64,000 nt of DNA from Beta vulgaris subsp. vulgaris (lineage: Eukaryota; Streptophyta; Magnoliopsida; Caryophyllales; Amaranthaceae). Below, one piece after another: positions 12,535-25,000 of the stretch. The stretch's first letter is position 1. Every line of letters starts with the position of its first letter. The translations under genes and the position numbers were made by a program. The notes beneath the pieces are model-generated. The model saw only the letters and a list, made by a program, of their open reading frames with translations, had not been told where the DNA came from and searched no databases. The stretch lies in the NCBI RefSeq assembly GCF_026745355.1, contig NC_079202.1, positions 40,500,715-40,564,714 of the forward strand. Reading direction: 5' to 3'.

Positions 12535-13070
12535 ATGGAAAGAATGATAGAGAAAGCAAAGGAAGAACTACAAATGCTTGAAACCCAACATCCTAATCGC
12601 TTTGATTACCTTAAACTTGAACTCAAATCCTTTATCTCTCTCCTCCAATCTCAACTTTTTATTGACCATTTGCCTACTACTTCTGCCACCACTCAAGGTT
12701 TTTCCTTTTTGTCTCCTTTTATTTATCACTTTTGTCCCGATTTAGTTGTCACATTACTAATTCAAATTATACTATTGTGACAATTAATTCCGGACGACGA
12801 CAAGAGTAAGTTCTTCGTTTTCTTTTTAATTGTAATCTTCAGTGCTAAATTCTTTTTGTGTTTTTTGCAGCATCAACAAGCATGAAGAGGAAGAGGGTGT
12901 GTTTGAAAAGGCGGAAGGTGGAAAATGAAACATCATGGGAAAATGAAGGATGTGAAATTGAGTATGAGAAGAAAGCCAGAAGACAAAGTGACAGGGTTGA
13001 TGTTGTTCTTGAGAAAGCTCAAGCTTGTTTGCGTAAGATAGAGGAGGTTAAATTCAGTTTAGCCTGCTGA
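12535..13070 (+). CDS. Small two-exon host gene, basic nuclear-type protein of unknown function
   Basis: Exon 1 is 12535-12697 and exon 2 is 12871-13070, joined by a 173-bp GT-AG intron (donor CAAG/GTTTTT, acceptor TTTTTTGCAG/CA). The join keeps the frame and gives 120 residues. Start chosen: ATG at 12535 (MERMIEKAKEELQ), preceded by GAGAAAGAAAT. The N-terminal part is a charged amphipathic helix likely to form a coiled coil, with HPNRFDYLKLELKSF at about residues 19-33. Exon 2 opens with a strong basic cluster (MKRKRVCLKRRKVE), a candidate nuclear localisation signal. The C-terminus, SDRVDVVLEKAQACLRKIEEV, is again helical. It looks like a genuine plant gene because of clean splice sites, uninterrupted frame and non-repetitive composition. 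I do not recognise the family and assign no function. Confidence 0.72.
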
Positions 13071-13785
13071 TTAGTGATTAGTTGTTCAAATAATTAATCT
13101 TTGGTTGTTTAGTACAACAATTTTGTAATATGAGTTGTATAGTGTCTTTTGCTAAATTTTGTGTCTGTATTTGCTTGATTTTGGGGGTATGGTATTCGAG
13201 TAGTCACATCGGTATTCTTTTTGGTAACTGGGTTGGCTTCGGTCTTTTGTTTAGTCTATTAAGGAAAAGGAAATGATACACATTTTTACAAAGGGTTAAA
13301 TGTTGCTACATTTGCTTTTTTTACAGTTTATGAGATGCAACTTCAAACACCAATACCTTGAGTTACATATATGAAAAAAATATAAAATTTATATATTTGG
13401 AAAATACAAATTGCGATGAATCAAATAAGATCTAATATGATTATGTTTTTTCTTATGTATATCAACTAAACGACAGTCAAAGTTATCAAGTGAATAGTGT
13501 CAATTGTCAAGACAAGACAGATTCGAAAAAGATGGCGTTCCTGCTCTAATGATATCCAATGGGTTCGAAAAGATTGATGTTCCCGTTTGACTGCAAAGGA
13601 AGGGTTCGAAAAAAATGACGTTCCTGATTTTGCTATAAAACTAACATATTGAAGACGACAACACCAAATTAGTGTATCGACTTCAACAAAAAGAAGTTTC
13701 AGTTCATCCAATTGATCTGTAACTATTATTGAAATTTTTCTCCAATCGCAACGTTCGTATCACTGCCGTTGCGATTGCGGAAGGG
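13071..13785. other. 3' flank of the small gene, no further gene seen
   Basis: AT-rich sequence that should contain the 3' untranslated region of the preceding gene. A short repeat around GGGTTCGAAAA...GACGTTCCTG occurs at about 13510, 13560 and 13603. No reading frame has support. Confidence 0.5.
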
Positions 13786-14460
13786 TGTCAGAGATAAAGT
13801 AGGATACTAAAGATATGATAAATATCTGTAGGATACTCCCTCTGTTTCCTAAAGATCTTCCCTCTTTTCGTTTAAGGGTGTTTCCAAAAGATCTTCCCTC
13901 TTTTGCTTTATTCCTTATTTGGCAAAACAAATTTCCCTATTTACCCTCTCATGTCACTATCATATGGTCCACCATTACATTATTAATTCAATTTTACTCC
14001 CTTTCTCTCTCCTACTTTAACCCATTTTATTTGTTTATTCATCTTAACCCCTTTCTCTCTCCTACTTTACTCACACAATGCCCCACACAACTTGATTTTC
14101 CTTGGTATCTGTAGGAACAATAAGTGGGAAAATCTTTAGGAAACGGAGGGAGTATATTAGTAGTTAGGATATAATATTATCTTAGGCAAATATTATCTTA
14201 TGATTTATTTCCAATAAGTGTTAGATAAGTATTAGAATAATATTCTTTCAAAAAAAAAAAAAAAAGTATTAAGAATAATATATCTTGTGGAGATTGTTTC
14301 CGGATAGGAGTTCCTATGTACTTCTATATATATTGTAGTCATTGTTCATTATTGAACACACCTTAATAAAATCATATTGTTTTTCTGTTCTCATAAACTT
14401 GTCAAGAATATATGCTAGATGTTTATCCTTCTTGATTTTGTAGGTGTGTTACTTGAGAGA
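13786..14460 (+). repeat. Possible copia-type solo LTR interrupted by a Stowaway
   Basis: TGTCAGAGATAAAG at 13786 follows a purine-rich GCGGAAGGG, like a polypurine tract before an LTR. Downstream of the Stowaway, TATATATATTGTAGTCATTG near 14322 and AATAAAATC near 14364 resemble a promoter and a polyadenylation signal. I could not fix the right end and no target duplication was found. Confidence 0.3.
13836..14152. mobile_element. Stowaway MITE
   Basis: Terminal inverted repeat CTCCCTCTGTTTCCTAAAGAT at the left and ATCTTTAGGAAACGGAGGGAG at the right, flanked by TA target duplications (13834-13835 and 14153-14154). Length 317 bp, no transposase. The ends belong to the Tc1/mariner-mobilised CTCCCTCCGT family common in plants. 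Confidence 0.93.
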
Positions 14461-14742
14461 AGAATGTCCTACTTTTTCATTATACTCCTTTTCCTTTAAA
14501 GAAAGAACTACTTTTGTAGAAACTAGTATTTTAAGGCCTCGAATACTTAAAAGCTTGTGCGATTACCAAATCTAGCACCGTAGAGCCGCTCCTACTACCC
14601 TGTTGAACATAGTTTCAGTTTAGTTTAGCTGCTTTCCTTTCATAGTTTTACTTCAGTTCAGTTCAAAAGAACATGATCTTATTATATATTTTTCTATTTT
14701 TTTAGTTACATATTTGACTTTTTAATGAGTGTATTAAAATAA
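14153..14742. other. AT-rich spacer, no gene recognised
   Basis: Contains the right half of the possible solo LTR and a 15-base A run near 14251. Nothing else is supported. Confidence 0.5.
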
Positions 14743-16058
14743 GGAAAAATTGACAAAAATAAGCCAACCTTTGACTCATCTTCCCCAAATAAGCCAACCT
14801 ATTGAAATTCCAGATATAATACAACATTTACATCATTTAAACCAAAATTAGGTCAAGCGATATTTTAACCCTATTTTAACCGGTTAGTTACCTAGTATTT
14901 CAGGTTAATACTATTATTACTAATTTTTAATTATTATTATTACTAATTATTGATTATTATTAATTGTTATTGATTATTATTGTTATTAATTAAAATAATG
15001 TCCCACCACCGGACCACCATTGGACCACTAGCCACCATTGACCCAGCCCTAAACATTGGACCACCAAGCCAGCCCCACCACTGGCCTGGCCACCAACCAT
15101 CCCTCACCTCCGAGCCTCGCTGAGCCTCACTGACCATCGAACCCCACCATTAACCAAACCAACAAGCCCCTCTAAACCATCAAACTCCACCATTAACTAA
15201 ACCACCGATCACAGTAAAGCACCACCACTAACAACTGAACCCTACCACCCGAAACTACCACTACCCCCAACAACCGAACCCCACCACCCGAAACCCCCCG
15301 CCACTAACTAAGCCAATCCCACCACTCGAAACCAACCTAAACTGCCACCCTGAAACCTCCCAAACACGCACCCAGCCCGAAACCGTCCAACACCCAGCCC
15401 GAAACCACCCTAAATCGCCACCCTGAAACCACCCAAATACCACCCCCAAAACCAAATCGCTAGCCCAAAACCCCATCTCAAATAACGAATTCCCCATATC
15501 CACCCAAATCCCACCACCAAGAATTCACCACAAATCATGAATCCACCATACCCACCCAAATTGTACCTAAACCAAGAAACTACAACCCGAATCGTCACCC
15601 AAATCTACAATTCAAAACCCTAAGAGATGAGAAAGAGATGAGAGAGATCGAAGAGGGTGTTTTGAGGTTGCCGAGAGAGGCCTTACGGCGGCGGTGTAGT
15701 AGGAGAAGCACATGATGGCGATGGCGATGGCGACGACGACGGTTATGGCGATGGCGACGACGGCGGTTATGGCGATGGGATGACGGTGGCGATGAGATGG
15801 CAGTTCTTGAGTAGATGATGGGGTGGTGAATATGGCACCGAAGGTAGAGAAGAGAGAGATAAGAGAGAAAAGAGAAGAATTTAAGAAAAATATAATTTAG
15901 AATTTTTTAAAAAAAAATTACCTATCCAACAGGTTGTAGGTAACTTGACCTAATTTTGGTTAAAATGATGTAAATGTTGTATTATATCTGGAATTTCAAT
16001 AGGTTGGCTTATTTGGGGAAGATGAGTCAAAGGTTGGCTTATTTTTGTCAATTTTTCC
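14743..16058. mobile_element. MULE (Mutator-like) with long terminal inverted repeats
   Basis: The left end starts GGAAAAATTGACAAAAATAAG and the right end is its inverse. The inverted repeats run at least 115 bp (to about 14857 and from about 15944). A perfect 9-bp target duplication TTAAAATAA flanks it (14734-14742 and 16059-16067), diagnostic of Mutator elements. The 1,316-bp element has no transposase. The core is C-rich on this strand from about 15000 to 15610 (CCACC/GAAACC motifs), then G-rich from 15650 to 15850 (GGCGATGGCGACGACG). Reading frames in the core are low-complexity and not convincing genes; the G-rich part could be a captured host 5' region. Confidence 0.92.
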
Positions 16059-16519
16059 TTAAAATAATCAAATGTTGCAACTAAAAAAAAGAGGTAGTAT
16101 TTACTAAAGAATATCAAAGGTGATAGACAGTTTAATCTACCCTGCAATGAAAAGAAAGCTTATAGACGAAGGAAACTCCAGCTTAGTATAGTGCACGTTT
16201 TTGTACATGCTACTATCCTAAACCAGATTCATATTTCTGTGAAAAGATTCAATCCTAAAGTGGCTACTAGACTACTAGACCGCCTGCCCTAATGCTGGTC
16301 TTTCCATACTAAAACTGTATTGTTAACACATATCCACTAAACAATTTCATAATGCAGACTGGCCAATAATCTTTGCAACAACTCTTTGGTAACTGTAGAA
16401 ATGGAGAAATGATAGATGCTTTGCTCCTGAAGCCAATATTCCAATTGATCAGATAGCGTCTCTTTTTTCTCGTGTTGAAATGATCATAAAAGCGAGAGCT
16501 GTGTGATACCTAAGACAGT
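16059..16519. other. Spacer, no gene recognised
   Basis: AT-rich sequence. The stretch from about 16400 may be more decayed LINE sequence upstream of the RNase H relic, but I could not read a frame in it. Confidence 0.4.
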
Positions 16520-17040
16520 CCAAACTCCGAAGGCACGAGTTGAAAGGTTTATACGGTGGACGTATCCTAGAGATGGTTGGGTCAAACTAAACACGCATGG
16601 AGCGTGGATGGTCTGATTCGCGGGAGTATAGGCAAATTATATGAGATGTTTGCAACAAATTATGGGAAGTGTTCTTGTACTAGGACCGAGTTGTTAGGAG
16701 TTTTGTGAGCGCTTGCTATAGCTTGAAATGGTGACTATCGCAAAATTCAACTTTCGCTAGACTCGGAATTGGTTTTTTGACTCTTAGTTGAACCGGTTTC
16801 TTCGTCCTCTCCTTTGTTTCACATCATAAAAAATTGTAAGGCTCTCGTTCATTGTAATAGATGGAATATTACTCTCTCGTTGTGATCGAGAAGCCAATTA
16901 TGTTGCTGATTAATAGGTTAACTATGGTGTTATTTTAATTCAGTCACTGATTTATTTAAAGACGGCCCTGAGAATCTTCAAACCGTTTTATTGGAGGATA
17001 TAAGGAGGAATGGCTTTGGTGCTTCTTGATATTGCTGCTG
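16520..17040 (+). pseudogene. LINE RNase H relic
   Basis: Broken frames give RFIRWTYPRDGWVKLNTHGAW (about 16540-16603), then pieces such as YRKIQLSLDSELVF (about 16736-16777), HIIKNCKALVHCN and CDREANYVAD. This order matches the C-terminal RNase H (RVT_3 type) of plant L1 LINEs, also seen complete in the LINE at 36410. Several stops and frameshifts interrupt it. No other LINE part adjoins it. Confidence 0.75.
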
Positions 17041-17163
17041 ATTGATGCAAGTATAGCTTAGTGTACTCTTTTTTTAATGTCATTTGCTTTGTTGTTTTAT
17101 TTCTTGTTTTATTTTTGTTTTCCTTCCCTTTTGACCATCTAATATGATGCACGGTTAAACATA

Positions 17164-17447
17164 GGGTCTGTTCTCTTCAGCATAAAACAGCTGAACTGAA
17201 CTGAATTGAATTGAACTGAACTGAATTAAACTGAACTGAACTGAACTAAATTGAACTGAACTGAAATGAATAGTGATATGTGAGAGTAAAAGTATTGTCA
17301 AGAGCTGAACTGAACTGAACTGAACTGAACTGAACTGATCTGAACTGCACTAAACTGATCTGAACTGAACTGATCTGAACTGATCTGATCTGAACTGATC
17401 TGATCTGAACTGAACTGAACTGAAAATAAGCTGGGGAGAACAGACCC
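17164..17447. mobile_element. Tourist-like (PIF/Harbinger) MITE with a CTGAA pentanucleotide core
   Basis: The ends are GGGTCTGTTCTC and GAGAACAGACCC, a 12-bp perfect inverted repeat, flanked by ATA on both sides (17161-17163 and 17448-17450), as expected for 3-bp target duplications. Almost the whole interior is a CTGAA or TGATC repeat array. The reading frame across it (repeated SVQ) is compositional. At 284 bp there is no transposase. Confidence 0.8.
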
Positions 17448-19045
17448 ATAGTCATGTAAAATCTTACTAGATTTATCTTGATGTATACTTTCAAAATATC
17501 ACATTTTTATAATTTTACTTATAAAACAAAAAAGTTATAATCCCCTTTTATTTTTTGGTGGCATATTTGTAATAAGAGTGAACTTTTTTTTTACCGTTTA
17601 AAATATAATTGCACTTATTGTGACTATTCCACTTAAGGGAAGTGTTTTCACTTATTGTAAAACGAAGGTAGTTGAAGAATCAATTATTAAAGTTTCGCAA
17701 CAAGAGGTGAAAATTCTAAAAGCGCAAGTAAATTAAAACGGAGATAGTATAAGGGCAACTTAGACTTGGGTTCAAAATAAACTTTTGGTGGACCCAAACC
17801 ATACAAAACTTTCTAAGAGGAAGTACAGACATCTGGGCTTTGTTACTTCGTCCAACAAAAAAATGTTGAGATAATAAGAGCTATCAAATTATTTTACAAT
17901 TAGTTCTAATAAAGAAAATTGAGGTAAAAAGAACATAGCCTTAATAGTCTGTAGTTCAGGAGATTTGAATAGCCTTTAAGGCCACATTCCTCATTGGATA
18001 GGAATGACTCCAGGGTTATGATCTTTGTAGCATACCAGGTGATTAAAACACTTCAGCGTGGTCATACAAACTGCACAAGAATTATTGAATAACATTTGAC
18101 CGATAATTATGGTCACATACAACACATTCACTAGGCATCTAAAAGCTTCCTCCAAAGACATCTTTGCCAACAACATCATTATGTAATTTATTTTAATATA
18201 CATAAGCAGATCGGAGTAATAAAAGGAGGGTGCAATTGGACTTTACAATCACCTGTGAATTTCTTCATTGGTTGAAAACCTCAACACCACCTTAAAGTTG
18301 GAAGCTGAAAAATCTCTAGGAGGCGGCTTTCATCTTCTCTCTGGACAAGATCCTGCACTACACACAATTCTACTTGATAATTAACTTCATTTTATTGTTC
18401 AAAGAAGTATAGGGACGGTTACAATTTTCTCGGTATTAAGCTTGTACTCTGCCAGACTTCCTACAAGCAATGTTGTATTTCATCTAAGGAGCCTTTTTGC
18501 ATTTTAGATGAGGTGAAAGATAGAGATATGTATAAAAAGAAAGGATAATGGGAGTGTGTATCTCTTTCCTCTCAAAACTGAGTTAAAGCTCTGAGTTAAA
18601 ATTCTTGATCGGCTTAGGTATTTCAGTTTAAGACAAAAGAGGAAAGCTTTCAAATCGTGAGAGAATAGACAGATAAATAAACCCTCAGTAAATTTGTCTC
18701 GGACGATTTTAATATTAAGAACCAAAAACATCAAAATAACGAGTTCCAAGAGATAGACTACAAACTAACAACAAACCAGCTAAGCAATCTCACTGTACAC
18801 AAAGTTTACTAGGGCTGCACCAAAATAATTTAACATTGACAAGGAGAAATAGCTTAATAAAAGCAGACTTCTTCAAAACAATTTCAGCAAGCTCCCAATC
18901 GCAAGCCTGCTTCTTGAAAAGCTAGAGAAACCAACCCTCGAAGCATCCATGTTAATTCGATTGATTGGTAATGTGAGCATTACAGGCATTTAATCTTTCA
19001 ACCCTCTTGCGTTCAGCAAGATATCCAAAATCAGAGTTTTACCTT
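17448..19045. other. 3' flank of the TXNL4B-like gene with MITE debris
   Basis: 17540-17680 (TTTTTTGGTGGCATATTTGT and GTGTTTTCACTTATTG) matches the interior of the Stowaway at 21123-21361, so a relic of that family lies here. No other feature is supported. Confidence 0.5.
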
Positions 19046-22000
19046 TTACACATCCTTGTACAATAATTGGAATTTTGGTATTCGTTCAGGAGGCAAAGGA
19101 CAGGTCACAATCAGTTTGCCTTTCATGGCTCCTCTAAAAATAGCCTGCAAACATGCGAAACTTAATATAAAAGTTAAAACTTCTTAGGAAAATTGTGTTT
19201 GATCAACAAGAGATTATAGCAAAGTCCAGAGACGAAACCACACAGCCACTACACACAATTTAACCACTTGCTACAAGCAAACAAGGCCTGCACAAAGAGA
19301 TGAGGCCATGTAATAGAATAGATGATAGAGAGCGACATTCGAATGAGAGGAAAATAGGGAAACAAATAGTTTGATCATAGTATTGATACAAACAGAGCAT
19401 TACAATCCCAAAACTTCGAATAGCTAGCAACCCCCAAAATGCCGAAACAGAAAATACAAACTATTTTTTGCAGGATATTCTCCTCCGCCCTTTTCTCTTA
19501 TTCATATTGCTTGTCCTAGTGACATCACTATCTACTCCTCAACTAACATTCAAGTAAATATCCTAATGCACCCTTTCCATCTCCCACAAAATAAGTACCA
19601 ACAGAAAATTTTACCAACTCGTGATGATGTGTCCCCTCTGTTGAGATTGGTTGGCCTAATGTTATAGCACTACCCCCTCTCCCCCTCCACCCCCCCCCCC
19701 CCCCCTCCCACAAGGAAAAAGAAAAACTCGCCTTGCCCTCATGGTGTGAATTTCTCCCCACCCAGTGGTCTTAGACTGGATGAATTCTCTCCAGTGACAG
19801 GAAGGTTACACTTGTATGCCACAGACCCTAAGATGTAGACTTCGGCATAGGACCATCCTGAGTTCTATGCTTCCTAGATGGTCGCTTGACTAGGGACTGC
19901 TGCTACCTGTACTTTTGCAGTTTAAGATAGGAACATATCCTTCAAACTGCTTTTCCTTCCTTTTACAATCAGGAGCCAACTGCTGGGCACGCACGAGTTG
20001 AGTCTGAGCTCCCACAATATGGTATCTCTTTCTTTTATCTGTTCCTCTGAAGCATTGACAGAGGTTTGACCCTTGCCATTACGCAATCAGATGACCAATC
20101 CAAGGTTGAAAATAAGTGCTTAAAGAATAATATAAGATGCTTTTGCAATGGGAAACATAGAGGGTAACTGGCTTTCTTTGGCTGAATAATCCTAAAATTC
20201 ATCCACCCACACTTCTATGAGATCCATGGTGATTTTTTCCCATACTTGAGAAGGATAGGTAGGAGCTAAAGTAAACCAGCTGGGCGGAGGTGCTATTGAC
20301 AGTTGACACACTTCACAAACTTGTATGTGGAGGGATACTTCATCATACATACAAGGCTAATAACACTATCAGGCGATTAGTATGTTTGAGCTAACCCGAA
20401 TGGCCTACCAATGGAGAGTCATGATTTTCCTTAGAAAATGCTGCTGTGAGGATGAAGCGGGCATCAATGGCGATGGGTCGGACATGGACCGGATTATGCA
20501 TAATCCGACTCCGACCCTACAAAAAGTCGGATTTTAAATCTGAGTCCGACTCCAAAAATCTGAGTACGAGTCCAACTTAAAATCCTAACATACGACCCCG
20601 ACTCCGATCCGACTTAAAATCCTAACATCCGACTCTGATCTGACCCGACTTTTTTTTTCGCCCCATATTTTAAATAGAAAAATCTTCTTTAATACAAATA
20701 ATCTAATTATTACTCCCTCTGTCCCATAATATAGTGCTCACTTCTCATTTTTCACAAGAATTAAGGAAAATGGAAAGAGTTTTAGGATTTCACAAAAATA
20801 TATATTTAAGTAAATGTTTATTGGGTATTTTTGTCTTGGAACTAGTTTTTTTCTTCTTTTTCTTTTAAAATAAAATGAAAGAGCAATAAATATACCTTGA
20901 AATAGTGTAAAACAATAAATAGGGGCATATATTTTACAAGAAAGTAGGGGTATTTTGGAAAGTTTTATGTAGAAATAAAGAATAATTTAGTCCAAACAAA
21001 TTGATAAAAAAGAAATAGGCACAACATTTTGGGACACCCAAAGAGGAATGCAAGCACTATATTATGAGACGGAGGGAGTAGTATTTTTTTAGTAATCATA
21101 TGGAAATCATATATGGAACATACTTCCTCCGTTTCACAATTAAGCGAAACATAGAGAAAGTGGGGAGTTACCAAGGAATTTAGAGAGAGAAAGTTGGGTC
21201 CACAATAAAATAGAGTGAAGAAATATTGAAGTTGTACTCCCCTCTTACTTTTTGGTGGTATATTTGTAATAAGAGTGAACTTTTTTTACCATTGAGAGCT
21301 TGGTTAGACTGTAATTATTCCAAATAAGGAAAGTGTTTCGCTTATGGTGAAACGGAGGAAATATAATCTAAACATTACTATTATTTTTAAGAATCATTTC
21401 TTCAATGCAAAACTCTTAAATAGTACAATTACCTTGAAATTAGAATCAGATTATACTTACATAATACCTTAATATAAACAATAAAAAGATTAATTGCCTT
21501 AAAGCGGAGTCGGGAGTCGGATTTTTTATGGGATCCGACTCCGACCCTCCTCCAATTCGGAGTCGAACTTTTTAACGGAGTCGTATTCGAATTATCTTTT
21601 TGTCGAAGTCAACTCGGATTTTTCCCTTCGGATCGGAGCCGACTAAGGTCGGATTCGGATTGGATTGTCATCCCTCAACCTGCCTCTCTTTGTCGAACAA
21701 CTGGCTATTTTCCACCTGAAACCGAAATACTGCTTCCATTCTCATAGAGCGAGAAATCAGTTAATAACAACTAATGTAGTTTTGGCGGGAAAAAGAGTTA
21801 TACTCTAATTGATTATGCATTACGTTACTCTTGTATTCTTGTTAACTACTGTCTATAAATAGTTATTGATTAGTTTGTAATCAATCATCAAACAATCATT
21901 CTCCTTTTCTTTATCTCATTCTCTAAATCTATCTCTCTCTCTTCCTATATCTATCAATCTCTATCTCTATTCAATTCTAGTCACATTTAGGCAAGGACTT

Positions 22001-25000
22001 GTATCCTGCAACATTGGTATTAGAGCCAAGTGCTGCCCACTCAAAAATTCCCTTTGTAATTAGATGCCATTTTTAGAGCTTAAATTCTTAAGCTCAAGGT
22101 GTTCGATTAATTGTCTGAGTGAAAAAGCCAGATGATTTTCTTCTATTTCTGTGGTAATTGGTACTTCACAATTGAAATTCTGTCACCAATTTCTCGAGCA
22201 ATCACAAAGACATTTTCAGAAATGGATGAGCGATTCAAATTGTTGGAGGAAAGGCTCGAGGAGCAATCCAACAATACGCAATTTTTGATAAAAATGATGA
22301 AAGAGATGAAGGAGAGCAGCAGCACTTCTGAAAATTTGAGGAATGCTAGTCATGATGTTAATTCTAATAGAGCTCAAGGTATGATTCCTACATTGCAATT
22401 TCCTTCATTTGATGGCACAAATCGAAGAATTTGGATAAAAAATGCAGGAGGTATTTCTCTTTGTGTAAGATAGCTGAAGAATGTAGGGTTGATTTGGCCA
22501 ATTTGTACATGATTAATAGAGATGTAATTTGGGTTTCTAGCTACTTAGCTGTAAGGGAAAATGTTGATTGGGATGATCTTATTTTTGATGTAAGTGCAAG
22601 ATTTAAAGATGGGAAGGGAATTAATCCAGTTGAACATTTAAGTAAACTGTCACAAAATGATTTTTGGTCAAAGTTGTGCATTGGCAAGTGTGTCTAATCA
22701 ATATGATACTGATATTAAAAAAACGAATGAAGTATATTTGACTGCAAAATTACTTAAGTGCCCTGAGTATGCTTAGGATATCTCTTGGCACAAGTAAACA
22801 GTAAGGATGGGGTGGGTTGATTCCTTGTCGGGCCCTCTTTGTTCCAACCGTTGAAACTACCGATATGAGAACTCCAAAGGAAGAAAATCTGCAATAGGGC
22901 TCTCTTACACTCTCCTTGATCTTGCACCACCTGGGTCGTGCCAAACACCTTAATATGAAGCCTTATTCTCTGTGGATGATTCCAATGTTGCTAAATGGCT
23001 AGGGAAGTTTTTGAACAGTTGACAAAGTTGTACTCACTGTCTAATCTTGAACGTGTTAGAGGCTTCGTCCTTGTGAAATCTCCAGACACCAATCCTACTC
23101 CAACTCAAATAAAGCACCTACTCGAATTCGGTTGCCCAGGTGTTGGATTCGGCCATCTCATAGAAAAATGTCAAGCTTTTAGTTTGAAATGAAGTATCCA
23201 AGTACGGATCAAGACAAAAATCATGGATATGGTCGTGATCGCGGTAACGTTTGCGTTATTGCGGAAGCGGCTTGTAACAGATTGCGGAGTTTAGGAAGCA
23301 TCACTTGCATTGTTTTAGTTTATGAAGCATTATTACAACATAATATAATCATATATATCAGAATATCATGTTTCATCAGCTATATAATTTATTCATAACA
23401 TATTTTTGGCCCATGTTTGAAAAGAACGGATATATCTGGGATAAAAACGTTCTAACGCAGCGAGTTTCCGTTACGTAATGGACGACGCGGTGAGAAATAT
23501 GTGACTTCTATATGACGTTCTATATCGAGATTTCGCGGAACAGCAATCCAAAATCCGTTACAACGTAACGGGAGAGTTTCAATTCCATGCAATGGATACA
23601 ACAAGTATCGACACGCGACACATAAAGTAAATGAAATTGTCGAAAAAGCCAGAGAGTCTAGTTAGTTAGGAGACTCTATTGTAGCTCATCTATACTTGCA
23701 ACTGGAACTCCCTGTATCTATTGCTTTTATCTTTGTGCAGAATCAAAGGCCCAAATTCATAATTGTGTTTACATTTCCAATATTGAATTGCTTATAAATA
23801 TTTACTTTTTATGTTAAGATATAAATTATAGAAGTACATTATAGTCTCACACCAACATGAGTAAATTAACACCCTCACTAACATCGTCATAGTTTCCTAA
23901 ATGTGAAGGAAGTCAAGTGATAAATGTTTCTTCTATATTTGAAATACGGAGATAAAGATATAGCAATTGTGTGCAATCAGATTATACATAAAGTCATATG
24001 TGTGAAGATATGAGTTGTTTTGCTTTGACAATATGATGAAGAAGTTTTAGGTGGCACGGCAGTCAAAACAAGGAAGTTTGATGATGCGAATATATGAAAG
24101 CTACCCCTTGGTTCCTTCTAGAAAAGATAGCCATGAGCTGTTACCTAACCCTCTCAACTATAAAAGATCAAATGGGCTTTGATTTTAGTACATTTGCAAC
24201 AATAAATCATATATGTAACTTAACCTAATAGGACAGGCCAAATTCTACCCTTCAATATCTATCAATCTATACATATATAGGCAACAAAAAGCAACATCAA
24301 GAAGGAAATAACAAGTACTGAGTGGCCATTATCCACTCATTACTTATATTTCGTCTCTGAAGCTTTGCTAGTCACAAGAATCAAATGCCACAATGTGAGC
24401 CCAAAGGAATTCCAGTTGTCACTAACCTCAACCACATCGATGAAATCCTGTTTTTTGTAAAATGCTCCAATCCATTTAGTGTTATCTGCAGTCCTGTAGA
24501 TGCAATTTAGTATATAAACCTCAATCTTACAACTCTAAAATTGATATACAGTATATTGAAAATCAAATTGCAGGTTGATATCCGGCACCAATAATTACAT
24601 TTAGAAAAGCAATGCCCACTTCATCATGCAAACATCATTTACATGCAGACCATTCCCAAAAACCAGCCATACTTTCTACTTCGTTTTACACAATTATTAT
24701 GAGCCTAGCTTCGATACCAATTTGTTAGAGAAGATCACAAAACCTTACAGCCGAGATAACATACTAATGACTTTTTTATGGAAGTATAATAGGCTATCTA
24801 GATAGGATTTTTCTTTAAACTAGAAAACCCAAATGAAACAAACTGAAATATGCCTCACATATTATGAAATACATATCTTTAAATGATTACAGCATAGATG
24901 ATTTATGCCTACAACAATTATGCCCCCTAGAGCCAATAACACATTATTACTTCTCTCAATTCATTGAACCTTTCATTTCCTAATTTTCCTTATTCTTTCT

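Larger units (their letters stand above)
20471..21677. mobile_element. hAT-like element with GTCGGA-rich ends, host to two Stowaways
   Basis: Both ends are dense in CCGAC/GTCGG motifs (20480-20660 and 21500-21665). The right end, GTCATCCCTCA, read in reverse is TGAGGGATGAC, hAT-like. The left end near GATGGGTCGG is diverged, and I found no 8-bp target duplication. Two Stowaway MITEs are nested inside. It lies in intron 3 of the TXNL4B-like gene. Confidence 0.45.

Noticed and set aside
15261..15598. Overlapping minus-strand frames rich in W, G and F
   Set aside because: They reflect degenerate CCACC/GAAACC repeats in the MULE core, with no protein family resemblance.
17246..17494. 82-codon minus-strand frame with repeated SVQ
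   Set aside because: Translation of the CTGAA array in the Tourist-like MITE.
17991..18203. 70-codon minus-strand frame with several cysteines, considered as a zinc-binding exon
   Set aside because: No family resemblance, no splice partners found, and the sequence around it is ordinary AT-rich flank.
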